From positions 1 to 7,514 of the forward strand of contig URST01000091.1 in NCBI GenBank assembly GCA_900550585.1: a stretch of 7,514 bases of DNA, read 5' to 3'. Made by a program: the position numbers and the translations under genes. Below, piece after piece: positions 1 through 5,858 of the stretch (within the stretch, counting starts at the first letter, position 1; each line of letters opens with the position of its first letter). Origin of the DNA: an uncultured Eubacteriales bacterium (GTDB lineage: Bacteria; Bacillota; Clostridia; Oscillospirales; Oscillospiraceae). Under the pieces are notes generated by a model. It did no database searches. It had not been told where the DNA came from and saw only the letters and a program-made list of their open reading frames with translations.

Positions 1-35
1 GTACGCGATGGACCGTCCCGCCTCTTTTTATTCTT

Positions 36-809
36 TCACAGCGTCAGCTCATGCAGCACGCCGTGGCATTTCGCGTTGGCGGCAAACACCGACGAGGGCC
101 GCAGCACATCCATGGGCTTTCCGTCAAAGCCGGTGACGATGCCGCCGGCCTCGGCCACGATGAGACTGCCGGCAGCGTAGTCCCACGGGGACAGGCGGCA
201 CTCATAAAACAGCTCCACCCGGCCGGCGGCCACCTGGCACAGATCCAGCGCCGCCGCGCCGAAGCGGCGGTAGTCCAGCCCCCGGTCGTACAGCTGCCGC
301 AGCAGGGAGAAGTTCTGCTCCGTCAGGCTGCGGTCATAGATGGTGGAGCCGCAGAGGAACACGGCGTGAGCCATGTCCTTATCGCTGACATGGATGGGCA
401 GGCCGCTGCAGAACGCGCCGCAGTCCTTCTGCGCGGAAAACAGCTGGTCGGCAAAGGGGTCGTAGACCACGGCGTACTCCACCTGCCCGTCGTGGGCCAG
501 GGCGACGGAGATGTTGCTGTAATGCAGGCGGCGGACAAAGTTGGTGGTGCCGTCGATGGGGTCCACGATGAATGTCCACGGGCGGGTCAGGGCCGCGTGC
601 TCCCCCTCCTCGCCGAAGAAGTCCGCCTCCGGCAGCAGCTCCAGCAGCTCCCGCTTCAGAAAGCCCTGCACCGCCACATCGTACTTGGTAACAAGGTCGG
701 CGGCGCCGTTTTTCTCCGTGGTGACCTGCTCGATGTCGTGGGCCTCCCGCACCATGCCGCCGGCAAGGCGGACGATGCGCTCCAGCTCCTGCAGCATATC
801 TGTTCTCAT
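36..809 (-). CDS. Inositol monophosphatase family protein (SuhB/IMPA-like phosphatase)
   Basis: This is a Mg2+-dependent, Li+-sensitive type of sugar-phosphate phosphatase. The family hydrolyses inositol-1-phosphate and related phosphomonoesters in the cytoplasm, but the true substrate cannot be read from sequence. It has 257 residues, a normal full length. The metal-binding signatures are complete: G-E-E-G at 66-69, D-P-I-D-G-T-T-N at 83-90 (Asp83 and Asp86) and W-D-Y-A-A-G at 209-214 (Asp210), followed by A-E-A-G-G at 219-223. The N-terminal K-N-G-A-A-D-L-V-T segment at 33-41 is also typical. The ATG start at 809 is preceded by an AGGAGGG ribosome-binding site at about 8 nt. The start overlaps the stop of the upstream deacylase gene by 4 nt (ATGA), which suggests translational coupling and operon membership. 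It is the last gene of that operon within the window. Only 35 nt follow its TGA stop, and they show no convincing minus-strand terminator. Family assignment is firm; a role in inositol metabolism is not implied. Confidence 0.93.
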   Translation of the reverse strand: MRTDMLQELERIVRLAGGMVREAHDIEQVTTEKNGAADLVTKYDVAVQGFLKRELLELLPEADFFGEEGEHAALTRPWTFIVDPIDGTTNFVRRLHYSNISVALAHDGQVEYAVVYDPFADQLFSAQKDCGAFCSGLPIHVSDKDMAHAVFLCGSTIYDRSLTEQNFSLLRQLYDRGLDYRRFGAAALDLCQVAAGRVELFYECRLSPWDYAAGSLIVAEAGGIVTGFDGKPMDVLRPSSVFAANAKCHGVLHELTL

Positions 810-2398
810 AGACTATCCCTCCTGATGACCATGCCGGCGCGGACGCCGGTGTATGTATCGTGTATGACCGCCGGCTCCCCCGCCACCAGTACGGCGTCCA
901 GTCCGGACGCCATCCGGCAGGGGTACTGATAGTCGCCGTTCTCCCGGAGCTGTGACGGGTCAAAGACGCAGAGATCCGCGTCCATGCCCGGCGCCAGAAC
1001 GCCCTTACCCCGCAGACGCAGCGCTCTGGCGGGCAGCGCTGTCATTTTCCGCACCGCCTGCTCCAGTGAGAGCACACGCTTCTCCATGACGAAGTGCCGG
1101 ATCAGGCGGGGGAACGTGCCATAGACCCGGGGGTGGGGCATGCCCTCCGTGGGGTAGGTGGCATCGGAGATGAGGTTGGACAGGTCGCTTTGCAGGACGG
1201 CGGCGATGTCCTCCTCCGAGGCCATGAAGTCGATCATGGTGATCTGGCAGTCCTCCCGCACCAGCAGGTCGCAGCAGCAGTTGAGGGGGTCCTGTCCCAT
1301 CAGTGCCGCGATCTGGGCGAGGCTCTTGCCCAGGAAGGGGTGGTCCTCCGGGCAGTGGAGGCTGGTGAGGTAGATGCCGTCCCAGCCCGCCAGACGGGCG
1401 ATGTCGTCAAAGCCGTCGCCGGTGTCGATGCGCTGTGCCAGCTCCCGCCGGGCGGCGGGGTCCCGGAGGCGCTTCACCACCGCGTCCATGCCGCCCTCCA
1501 GGAACTCCGGCGGCAGGATGTGCAGCAGCTGGGTGGAGCCGGCGGTGTAGGGGTACACGTCGCAGCTGACGTCCATGCCCTCCTGCCGGGCCTGGGTCAG
1601 CATGTCCAGCGCACGGGGGATCTTTTTGCCCCAGCTGTCACGGCCCATGGCCTTCAGGTGGCTGATGTGCAGGGGGATGCGGAGCGTCCGGGCCACGGTG
1701 AGCATCTCCTCCACGGCTTCGCAGACACCGGCGCCCTCCTGCCGCATGTGGACGGTGAGGGGGATATCCTGCCCCCGCAGGGGCTCCAGCGCCCGGATCA
1801 GCTCCGCCGTGGTGTAAAAGCACTCCGGCGCGTAGCCCAGACCCAGAGACACGCCCAGCGCGCCGTCAGCCAGCGCACGCTCCATGGCCCGGTGGATGGC
1901 GCGGTAGTGGGCGTCCTCCAGATGCTCCAGCTCGTAGCCGGCGGCGTCCGCCCGGAGGATGCCCGCCCCCACCAGCATGCCGGTATGGAGGGGCAGATCG
2001 TGCAGCGCCGCCAGATAGTCCGCCATGGAGGCGGAGGGCAGCGCCGCCGGAATATCCCCGGTGATGGGCCGCAGATAGGCCCGGATGGCGGCGGCGTGGG
2101 TCTCGCCGAAGGGGGCGGCGGACAGGCCGCAGTTGCCGTTGACGATGGTGGTCAGCCCCTGCCGCAGCTCCAGCTCCCCGTAGCCGGGGCGGAAGGCCGC
2201 GGCATCGGCGTGGCGGTGGATGTCAATGAAGCCGGGCGTCACCGCGCGGCCCGATGCGTCGATGACGCGGGATGCCGGGGCGGCGGACAGCGCGCCCACC
2301 GCCGCGATCTTCCCGGCGGTGATGCCCACATCGGCGGAAAAGCCGGGGCGGCCGGTGCCGTCGATGACCGTGCCGCCGCGGATGATGGTATCAAACAT
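806..2398 (-). CDS. N-acyl-D-amino-acid deacylase family amidohydrolase (D-aminoacylase-like)
   Basis: Members of this branch of the metal-dependent amidohydrolase superfamily remove the acyl group from N-acyl-D-amino acids, and some act on N-acyl-D-glutamate or D-aspartate. The protein has 530 residues, near the usual 480-540. It has the typical N-terminal beta-sandwich start (D-x-x-I-R-G-G-T-V-I-D-G-T-G), then P-G-F-I-D-I-H-R-H with the metal pair His61/His63. It also has G-N-C-G with Cys90 (the bridging-ligand cysteine of D-aminoacylases), V-H-M-R with His217, H-I-S-H-L-K with His244/His247, and S-D-A with Asp412 as the likely catalytic acid. P-H-P-R-V-Y-G-T-F-P-R (421-431) and the C-terminal G-x-L-A-P-G-M-D-A-D-L-C-V-F-D-P are family hallmarks. 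No signal peptide is seen, so it is probably cytoplasmic. The ATG at 2398 has GAGAGG about 9 nt upstream and lies 12 nt after the kinase stop. Its stop overlaps the phosphatase start. A function in recycling D-amino-acid derivatives (for example from peptidoglycan) is inferred from the family only. Confidence 0.9.
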   Translation of the reverse strand: MFDTIIRGGTVIDGTGRPGFSADVGITAGKIAAVGALSAAPASRVIDASGRAVTPGFIDIHRHADAAAFRPGYGELELRQGLTTIVNGNCGLSAAPFGETHAAAIRAYLRPITGDIPAALPSASMADYLAALHDLPLHTGMLVGAGILRADAAGYELEHLEDAHYRAIHRAMERALADGALGVSLGLGYAPECFYTTAELIRALEPLRGQDIPLTVHMRQEGAGVCEAVEEMLTVARTLRIPLHISHLKAMGRDSWGKKIPRALDMLTQARQEGMDVSCDVYPYTAGSTQLLHILPPEFLEGGMDAVVKRLRDPAARRELAQRIDTGDGFDDIARLAGWDGIYLTSLHCPEDHPFLGKSLAQIAALMGQDPLNCCCDLLVREDCQITMIDFMASEEDIAAVLQSDLSNLISDATYPTEGMPHPRVYGTFPRLIRHFVMEKRVLSLEQAVRKMTALPARALRLRGKGVLAPGMDADLCVFDPSQLRENGDYQYPCRMASGLDAVLVAGEPAVIHDTYTGVRAGMVIRRDSL

Positions 2399-2410
2399 GG
2401 TATCGCCTCT

Positions 2411-3613
2411 CTATTTCCCCTGCCGGCAGGGGAGGGTAATGATAAAGCGGGTGGTGTGCCCGCCGCTGTCGCAGCGGAGGGTGCCCCGGTGGGCCTCCAC
2501 GATGGCGCTGGCGATGGGCAGGCCCAGGCCGAAGCTGCCGCCGTCGGTGCGGGACTCGTCAGCCCGGTAAAAACGGTCGAAGATGTGGGGCAGCTTGTCG
2601 GCGGGGATGGGGTCGCCCTGGTTCTCCACCCACAGGCAGGCGTTTTTGCCCTGCCGCGCCGCGTCCAGACGCACCTCCGTGCCGGGGGCGGCGTATTTGA
2701 TGGCGTTGTCCAGCAGGACGGCCACCGCCTGCTCCAGCCTGCCGCTGTCGCCCCGCACCAGAAGCCCCGGCGCGATGTCGTAGGACAGGGTGTGTCCCGC
2801 CTCGTAGGCCACCGGCTCGAACCGGAGAGCGGCGTCCGCCGCCGCGTCCGACAGGTCCGCCGTGGTGTCCGGCAGGTGTTCGCCGCCCCGCTCCACCCGG
2901 GACAGGGTGAGCATGTCCTCCACCAGACGCTTCATGCGGCGGGACTCGGCCCGGACGTTGTCCACATACTGCTTCTGCTCCGGCGCGGCGCTCTGCTCCA
3001 GCAGCTCCGCCGAGGACAGGATCACCGTCAGGGGCGTTTTCAGCTCGTGGCTGGCGTCGGACAGGAACTGCTTCTGCTGCTGCCACGCACGGTCCACCGG
3101 GCGCGTCACCGCGCCGCTGAGCACATAGCTGCAGGCGAACAGCACCGCCAGTGCCGCCAGGCCGATGAGCAGGCTGCCGGTCAGCAGGCTGCGGAGGGTG
3201 GCCTGCTCCAGCGTGCTGTCGGTAAAGGCGATGCGGGTGGACAGCAGCCCCGTCTGCCGCAGGTAGCGCAGGTGATGCTCCGCCAGCACGCCCTCGTCGC
3301 TGTCCGCCGACAGGGCGGCGGTGACGATATCCGCCAGCGCCGCCTTGTCCGTCAGGTCATAGTAGCTGTTGCCGGAGACGCGGACGGTGCCGCTGGCGTA
3401 GACCTCCGCCACAAAGCAGGGCACACCCTCCTGTCCCGGCTGGGACAGGTCGTAGCCGCTGCCGGTCTGGAGCACCTGCTGCAGCTGCTGCTGGACGCTG
3501 CGGGCAATGACGGTCCGGGAGGAGAAGTACACGGCGGCGAATACCGCCAGCAGGACGCAGAACACCATGCCCATATTCAGCCCCACGACCTTCCAGCGAA
3601 GCTTGCGGATCAT
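2411..3613 (-). CDS. Sensor histidine kinase of a two-component system, without a full HAMP domain
   Basis: This is a membrane-bound kinase that should autophosphorylate on histidine and pass phosphate to the regulator encoded just upstream. It has 400 residues. A basic N-terminus is followed by transmembrane segment 1 (about 10-30), an extracytoplasmic sensor region of about 115 residues (31-145) with no recognised domain, and transmembrane segment 2 (about 146-166). The DHp domain carries S-H-E-L-K-T-P with phospho-acceptor His189. The ATPase domain has the N box L-L-D-N-A-I-K-Y-A (Asn303), a G1 box of the N-x-G-x-P-I type (331-336), F-D-R-F-Y-R (345-350) and G-L-G-L (362-365). Only about 22 residues separate the second membrane segment from His189, so a standard HAMP linker is absent. 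The start chosen at 3613 overlaps the regulator stop (ATGA) and has GGAGGAGGT about 6 nt upstream. A longer in-frame start at 3754 lies inside the regulator gene and would add a non-membrane tail, so it was rejected. The signal sensed is unknown. Confidence 0.94.
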   Translation of the reverse strand: MIRKLRWKVVGLNMGMVFCVLLAVFAAVYFSSRTVIARSVQQQLQQVLQTGSGYDLSQPGQEGVPCFVAEVYASGTVRVSGNSYYDLTDKAALADIVTAALSADSDEGVLAEHHLRYLRQTGLLSTRIAFTDSTLEQATLRSLLTGSLLIGLAALAVLFACSYVLSGAVTRPVDRAWQQQKQFLSDASHELKTPLTVILSSAELLEQSAAPEQKQYVDNVRAESRRMKRLVEDMLTLSRVERGGEHLPDTTADLSDAAADAALRFEPVAYEAGHTLSYDIAPGLLVRGDSGRLEQAVAVLLDNAIKYAAPGTEVRLDAARQGKNACLWVENQGDPIPADKLPHIFDRFYRADESRTDGGSFGLGLPIASAIVEAHRGTLRCDSGGHTTRFIITLPCRQGK

Positions 3614-4290
3614 GCCGACACCTCCTCCAGACAGTATCCCACCATGCGCAGCGTCTTGATGCGCACGCGGGAGTGCAGATGGGTCAGCTTCCGCCGCAGG
3701 AAGGAGATGTACACCTCCACGTTGTTGTCCTCGGCGGCGGAGTCGTAGCCCCATACCTTCAATATAAGCTGCTCCTTGGACACGATCTGGCTGCCGTTTC
3801 GCATCAGCAGCTCCATGAGATCGTACTCCCGGCGGCTCAGGCGGACGGACCGGTCGCCGCAGGAGAGGAGGAACGTGGTCATTTCCAGACGCAGGTCGCC
3901 GAAGGAGACGGCGCCGCAGTCCGCCGTCTCGCCGCCCCGGCGCAGCAGGGAGCGGATGCAGGCCAGCAGCTCCTCCGTTTCAAAGGGCTTGGTCAGGTAG
4001 TAGTCGGCGCCGCAGTCCAGCCCCCGCACCCGGTCGCTGAGGTCGCTGCGGGCCGTCAGCATCAGCACGGGCACCGTGTCGCCGCCGGCGCGGAGCTGCT
4101 GCAGCAGCGAGAAGCCGTCCAGTCCCGGCAGCATGGCGTCCAGCAGCACCAGATCGTAGATACCGCTGCGGGCGTTGTCCAACCCGGACACGCCGTCATA
4201 GCTGACGTCTACGGCGTAACCCTGCCGGTGCAGCAGCTCCGCCAGCGTACCGGCCAGACGTTTTTCGTCCTCCACGATAAGAATACGCAC
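3610..4290 (-). CDS. OmpR/PhoB-family response regulator
   Basis: This is a DNA-binding transcription regulator activated by phosphorylation, first gene of the operon and partner of the overlapping kinase gene. It has 226 residues, typical of the family. The receiver domain (1-115) has the acidic pocket E7-D8-E9, phospho-acceptor Asp51 in L-L-D-A-M-L-P-G, Thr79 in L-T-A-R and the conserved Lys101-Pro102. The C-terminal winged helix (about 128-223) shows L-S-R-R-E-Y-D-L-M-E-L-L, then D-N-N-V-E-V-Y-I-S-F-L-R-R-K-L, the recognition-helix region, and I-K-T-L-R-M-V-G-Y-C-L as the wing (the family usually has R-G-V-G-Y). The start codon is GTG at 4290, with an AAGGGGGA ribosome-binding site 6 nt upstream; translation in this frame gives the canonical R-I-L-I-V-E-D-E start. 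A promoter with an extended -10 lies about 35 nt upstream. The target genes are not known, but one possible site is the hexamer repeat at 5357-5373. Confidence 0.96.
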   Translation of the reverse strand: MRILIVEDEKRLAGTLAELLHRQGYAVDVSYDGVSGLDNARSGIYDLVLLDAMLPGLDGFSLLQQLRAGGDTVPVLMLTARSDLSDRVRGLDCGADYYLTKPFETEELLACIRSLLRRGGETADCGAVSFGDLRLEMTTFLLSCGDRSVRLSRREYDLMELLMRNGSQIVSKEQLILKVWGYDSAAEDNNVEVYISFLRRKLTHLHSRVRIKTLRMVGYCLEEVSA

Positions 4291-4322
4291 GGACAGTCCC
4301 CCTTTTCTCTGGATCGTCTCCT

Positions 4323-4351
4323 CTTATACCACAAAAAGGTGCGTTTTGCAA
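4323..4351 (-). promoter_or_regulatory. Predicted sigma-A promoter of the regulator-kinase-deacylase-phosphatase operon
   Basis: Read on the minus strand, TTGCAA (4351-4346) and TATAAG (4328-4323) are separated by exactly 17 nt, and the -10 is preceded by TGG, an extended -10 element. A transcript would start near 4316, giving a leader of about 26 nt before the GTG codon at 4290. The -35 hexamer lies in the loop and arm of the terminator of the upstream lipoprotein gene. Matches to consensus are 4/6 for the -35 and 5/6 for the -10. Confidence 0.7.
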
Positions 4352-4360
4352 CGCACCTTT
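4333..4360 (-). terminator. Rho-independent terminator of the DUF4340-type lipoprotein gene
   Basis: On the minus strand the sequence forms a perfect 11-bp stem (AAAGGTGCGTT with AACGCACCTTT) closed by a 4-nt GCAA loop, a GNRA-type tetraloop. The run of five T is complementary to 4333-4337, so the last stem bases are part of the U tract. The hairpin begins 5 nt after the TGA stop of the lipoprotein gene, the expected place for its terminator. The stem is symmetric, but there is no good T run in the plus direction. Confidence 0.88.
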
Positions 4361-4365
4361 CGTGT

Positions 4366-5292
4366 TCAGCTCAGACCGTTCTCCGCCAGCGTCAGCACCT
4401 GCACCAGCGATGTCTCCTCCATACGGTAGATGGTGGGCTCGTCGTTCAGCGTCACATAGCGGCCGCCGTCTCCGGTGGGCAGGCCAATGGTGACGGTCAG
4501 CGCCTCCTCCGTGCCCACGGCGTTGGCGCAGGTCAGCGTCAGCACCGCCGCCGGCGCGTCCAGCCCGCAGACGGCGGCGGCACCCTCGGCGGGGTCGTAG
4601 TCCACGCAGGCGGTGACGGCCAGACGGGACAGCTCGTCCATCAGGGCCTCCGTCTCCGCCGTCACATCGCGGCTGCCCACCTTCCGCACGCCGTCCACCA
4701 CGCGGAGGTTGATCTGGACGCCGCCGGCGCCGGTGATGGCGGCGGTGTGCAGCGTGTCCATGGTGATGGCGGGCAGCGTGGGCAGCACGGCCATATCGTA
4801 GATGCTGCCGTCCAGCAGCTGGAACACCTTCACGGTGTCGTCGGACACCGTCCGCACGGTGCCGTCCTCGGTGCAGCGGAGATACCAGTCGCCGGAGGCG
4901 GTCTGGTCGCCCCGGGTGAAGGTCAGCGTTTCGCCGTCCGCCGTGACGGACAGGCTGGTCTTGGCGTCATCCAGCCCGTAGGCCGACAGGTCGTCCCCCG
5001 CCGGCACCGCGGGAGCGGAGGTCATGGCGGCGGCCGCCTCCAGCAGGGCGGGCATGGCCGCCTGATCCAGCGGGAACGTTTCGTCATCCTGCCAGTACCA
5101 GATGTCGTCGTCCCGGCGGAAGCGCAGCACCTGCGTGTCGTCGGACAGCACCAGCGCCGTGATGCCCTCCGGCGGCAGGGCCGTCTGCACGACGGCGGCA
5201 TCCGCCTCCTTGGGCTGCTGGGCATTGCTGCCGCAGCCGGTCAACAGCGCCGCCAGCAGAAGCAGCGCCAGTAATCGTGTGTGTCGTTTCAT
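4366..5292 (-). CDS. DUF4340-type lipoprotein
   Basis: This is a predicted surface lipoprotein of 308 residues. The N-terminus is a classic lipoprotein signal: basic M-K-R-H-T-R, a Leu/Ala-rich core, and the lipobox L-T-G-C with Cys20 as lipidation site, followed by a G-S-N-A-Q-Q linker. The mature part appears to hold two related segments. The first has the F-P-L-D-Q / L-L-E-A-A-A / Y-G-L-D-D pattern at about 73-109 followed by beta strands. The second has a C-G-L-D-A-P motif at 242-247, again followed by alternating strands. This repeated G-L-D-x-P layout is characteristic of DUF4340, a family of unknown function sometimes found beside ABC exporters; no such genes are adjacent here. The start at 5292 was chosen because AAAGGGGAG lies about 8 nt upstream and the signal peptide begins there. 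A longer start at 5361 would lie upstream of the predicted promoter. It is a single-gene unit with its own promoter and terminator, divergent from rpsO. Confidence 0.82.
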   Translation of the reverse strand: MKRHTRLLALLLLAALLTGCGSNAQQPKEADAAVVQTALPPEGITALVLSDDTQVLRFRRDDDIWYWQDDETFPLDQAAMPALLEAAAAMTSAPAVPAGDDLSAYGLDDAKTSLSVTADGETLTFTRGDQTASGDWYLRCTEDGTVRTVSDDTVKVFQLLDGSIYDMAVLPTLPAITMDTLHTAAITGAGGVQINLRVVDGVRKVGSRDVTAETEALMDELSRLAVTACVDYDPAEGAAAVCGLDAPAAVLTLTCANAVGTEEALTVTIGLPTGDGGRYVTLNDEPTIYRMEETSLVQVLTLAENGLS

Positions 5293-5326
5293 CGGAAAAA
5301 CTCCCCTTTCTTGCAGGAACCAGGTC

Positions 5327-5355
5327 AGTATACCAGCTTCCCGGCCAAAAGTGAA
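5327..5355 (-). promoter_or_regulatory. Predicted sigma-A promoter of the DUF4340-type lipoprotein gene
   Basis: On the minus strand, TTCACT (5355-5350) and TATACT (5332-5327) are separated by 17 nt, with TGG immediately before the -10 (extended -10). The start point would be near 5320, giving a leader of about 28 nt ahead of ATG 5292. The -10 matches consensus at 5 of 6 positions and the -35 at 4 of 6. The AACAAA hexamer pair lies 1 nt upstream of the -35. Confidence 0.7.
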
Positions 5356-5356
5356 G

Positions 5357-5373
5357 AACAAAACGTAAACAAA
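5357..5373. repeat. Direct repeat AACAAA-N5-AACAAA between divergent promoters (possible regulator box)
   Basis: Two identical hexamers AACAAA stand at 5357-5362 and 5368-5373, separated by 5 nt, so they are one helical turn (11 bp) apart. A weaker copy, TACAAA, stands at 5389-5394. This hexamer-N5-hexamer geometry is known for OmpR/PhoB-family regulators. The pair lies between the -35 elements of the lipoprotein promoter and the rpsO promoter. The region is A-rich, so it may instead be an UP element or chance. Confidence 0.35.
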
Positions 5374-5386
5374 TGAAAAAATCTGC

Positions 5387-5415
5387 TTTACAAACGGGTG
5401 GGTTTATGGTAACAT
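5387..5415 (+). promoter_or_regulatory. Predicted sigma-A promoter of rpsO (and by readthrough pnp)
   Basis: TTTACA (5387-5392) and TAACAT (5410-5415) are separated by 17 nt, with TGG at 5407-5409 as an extended -10. The upstream DNA (5347-5383) is A-rich and could act as an UP element. Transcription would start near 5422, giving an rpsO leader of about 100 nt. It is the only clear promoter ahead of rpsO. Confidence 0.72.
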
Positions 5416-5421
5416 ACCAAG

Positions 5422-5524
5422 GTACGCGACTATGTCGCTGCCCCTTGCCTTAGCTGCGCGGAGCGGTCCATCTCTCCCACGGCTCAGGATGCGGGCGTAA
5501 TTTATGAAAGGTGGAAACACAACT
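5422..5524 (+). promoter_or_regulatory. rpsO 5' leader, candidate S15 autoregulatory region
   Basis: About 100 nt of untranslated leader separate the predicted transcription start from the rpsO start codon, long for an ordinary leader. It contains a small hairpin GCGAC-TAT-GTCGC at 5426-5438 and several alternative 4-bp pairings further on (for example GAGC 5461-5464 with GCTC). I could not derive one convincing fold by eye. In several bacterial groups S15 binds its own leader and represses translation, each group with a different RNA structure. That this leader does so is inference. Confidence 0.35.
5507..5514 (+). promoter_or_regulatory. Ribosome-binding site deciding the rpsO start
   Basis: AAAGGTGG stands 10 nt before ATG 5525 and 13 nt before ATG 5528. 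The upstream in-frame ATG at 5504 overlaps this site and has no Shine-Dalgarno of its own, so it is not the start. Confidence 0.75.
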
Positions 5525-5791
5525 ATGATGCTGAAAGACCAGAAGACCTCCATCATCGAGGCCAACCGTACCCACGAGACCGACACCGGCTCCCCCGAGG
5601 TGCAGGTGGCGATCCTCACCGAGCGCATCAACCAGCTGACCGCGCACCTGAAGGTGCATCCCCATGACTTCCACAGCCGCCGCGGCATGCAGATGATGAT
5701 CGGTAAGCGCCGCCGTCTGCTGGACTACCTGGCCAAGAAGGACATCGATCGTTATCGTGCCCTGCTCGCCAAGCTGGGTCTGCGTAAGTAA
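5525..5791 (+). CDS. rpsO: 30S ribosomal protein S15
   Basis: S15 is a primary-binding protein of the small ribosomal subunit. It binds 16S rRNA at the helix 20/21/22 junction and helps assemble the central domain. The protein has 88 residues, the usual length. Conserved blocks are all present: T-H-E-T-D-T-G-S-P-E-V-Q-V-A-I-L-T-E-R-I near the N-terminus, H-D-F-H-S-R-R-G-M in the middle, then K-R-R-R-L-L-D-Y-L and a C-terminal R-Y-R-x-L-L-x-x-L-G-L-R-K. Two ATG codons stand in tandem (5525 and 5528); the first is better spaced from AAAGGTGG and gives the standard length. An upstream ATG at 5504 would add seven residues encoded by the ribosome-binding site itself and is rejected. The gene has its own promoter and leader, is followed by an intrinsic terminator, and precedes pnp on the same strand, a gene order shared with E. 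coli and B. subtilis. Confidence 0.98.
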   Translation: MMLKDQKTSIIEANRTHETDTGSPEVQVAILTERINQLTAHLKVHPHDFHSRRGMQMMIGKRRRLLDYLAKKDIDRYRALLAKLGLRK

Positions 5792-5800
5792 GTTGAAACA

Positions 5801-5833
5801 GGGTGATGTGCGCACGCGCATCACCCTTCTTTC
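5801..5833 (+). terminator. Intrinsic terminator or attenuator between rpsO and pnp
   Basis: GGGTGATGTGC (5801-5811) pairs with GCGCATCACCC (5816-5826), an 11-bp stem with one G-T pair and a 4-nt GCAC loop, followed by TTCTTT (5827-5832). It starts 9 nt after the rpsO stop codon. The U tract is interrupted by a C, so some readthrough into pnp is plausible, as at the terminator between these genes in E. coli. Confidence 0.85.
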
Positions 5834-5858
5834 ACATTCTGCGCCGTGTGCGCGTCCA

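Noticed and set aside
1..35. T run at 25-29 after a GC-rich stretch, resembling the end of a plus-strand terminator
   Set aside because: No full hairpin arm is visible inside the window; any left arm would lie before base 1. It also cannot serve as a minus-strand terminator for the phosphatase gene as seen.
1094..3748. Open frame of 884 codons on the plus strand
   Set aside because: It lies antisense to the deacylase and kinase genes. Its translation is low-complexity (rich in Gly, Ala, Gln, Val, His and Arg) with no recognisable domain, as expected from the third-position G/C bias of the real genes.
3614..3754. N-terminal extension of the histidine kinase from ATG 3754
   Set aside because: It would be encoded out of frame within the winged-helix part of the regulator gene. 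The shorter start has a strong ribosome-binding site and puts the membrane helix at the N-terminus.
3673..5274. Open frame of 533 codons on the plus strand
   Set aside because: It spans a terminator and two unrelated minus-strand genes, and its translation is repetitive and unlike any family. It is a composition artefact.
5293..5361. N-terminal extension of the lipoprotein from ATG 5361
   Set aside because: It would bury the lipoprotein signal peptide, and it starts upstream of the predicted promoter.
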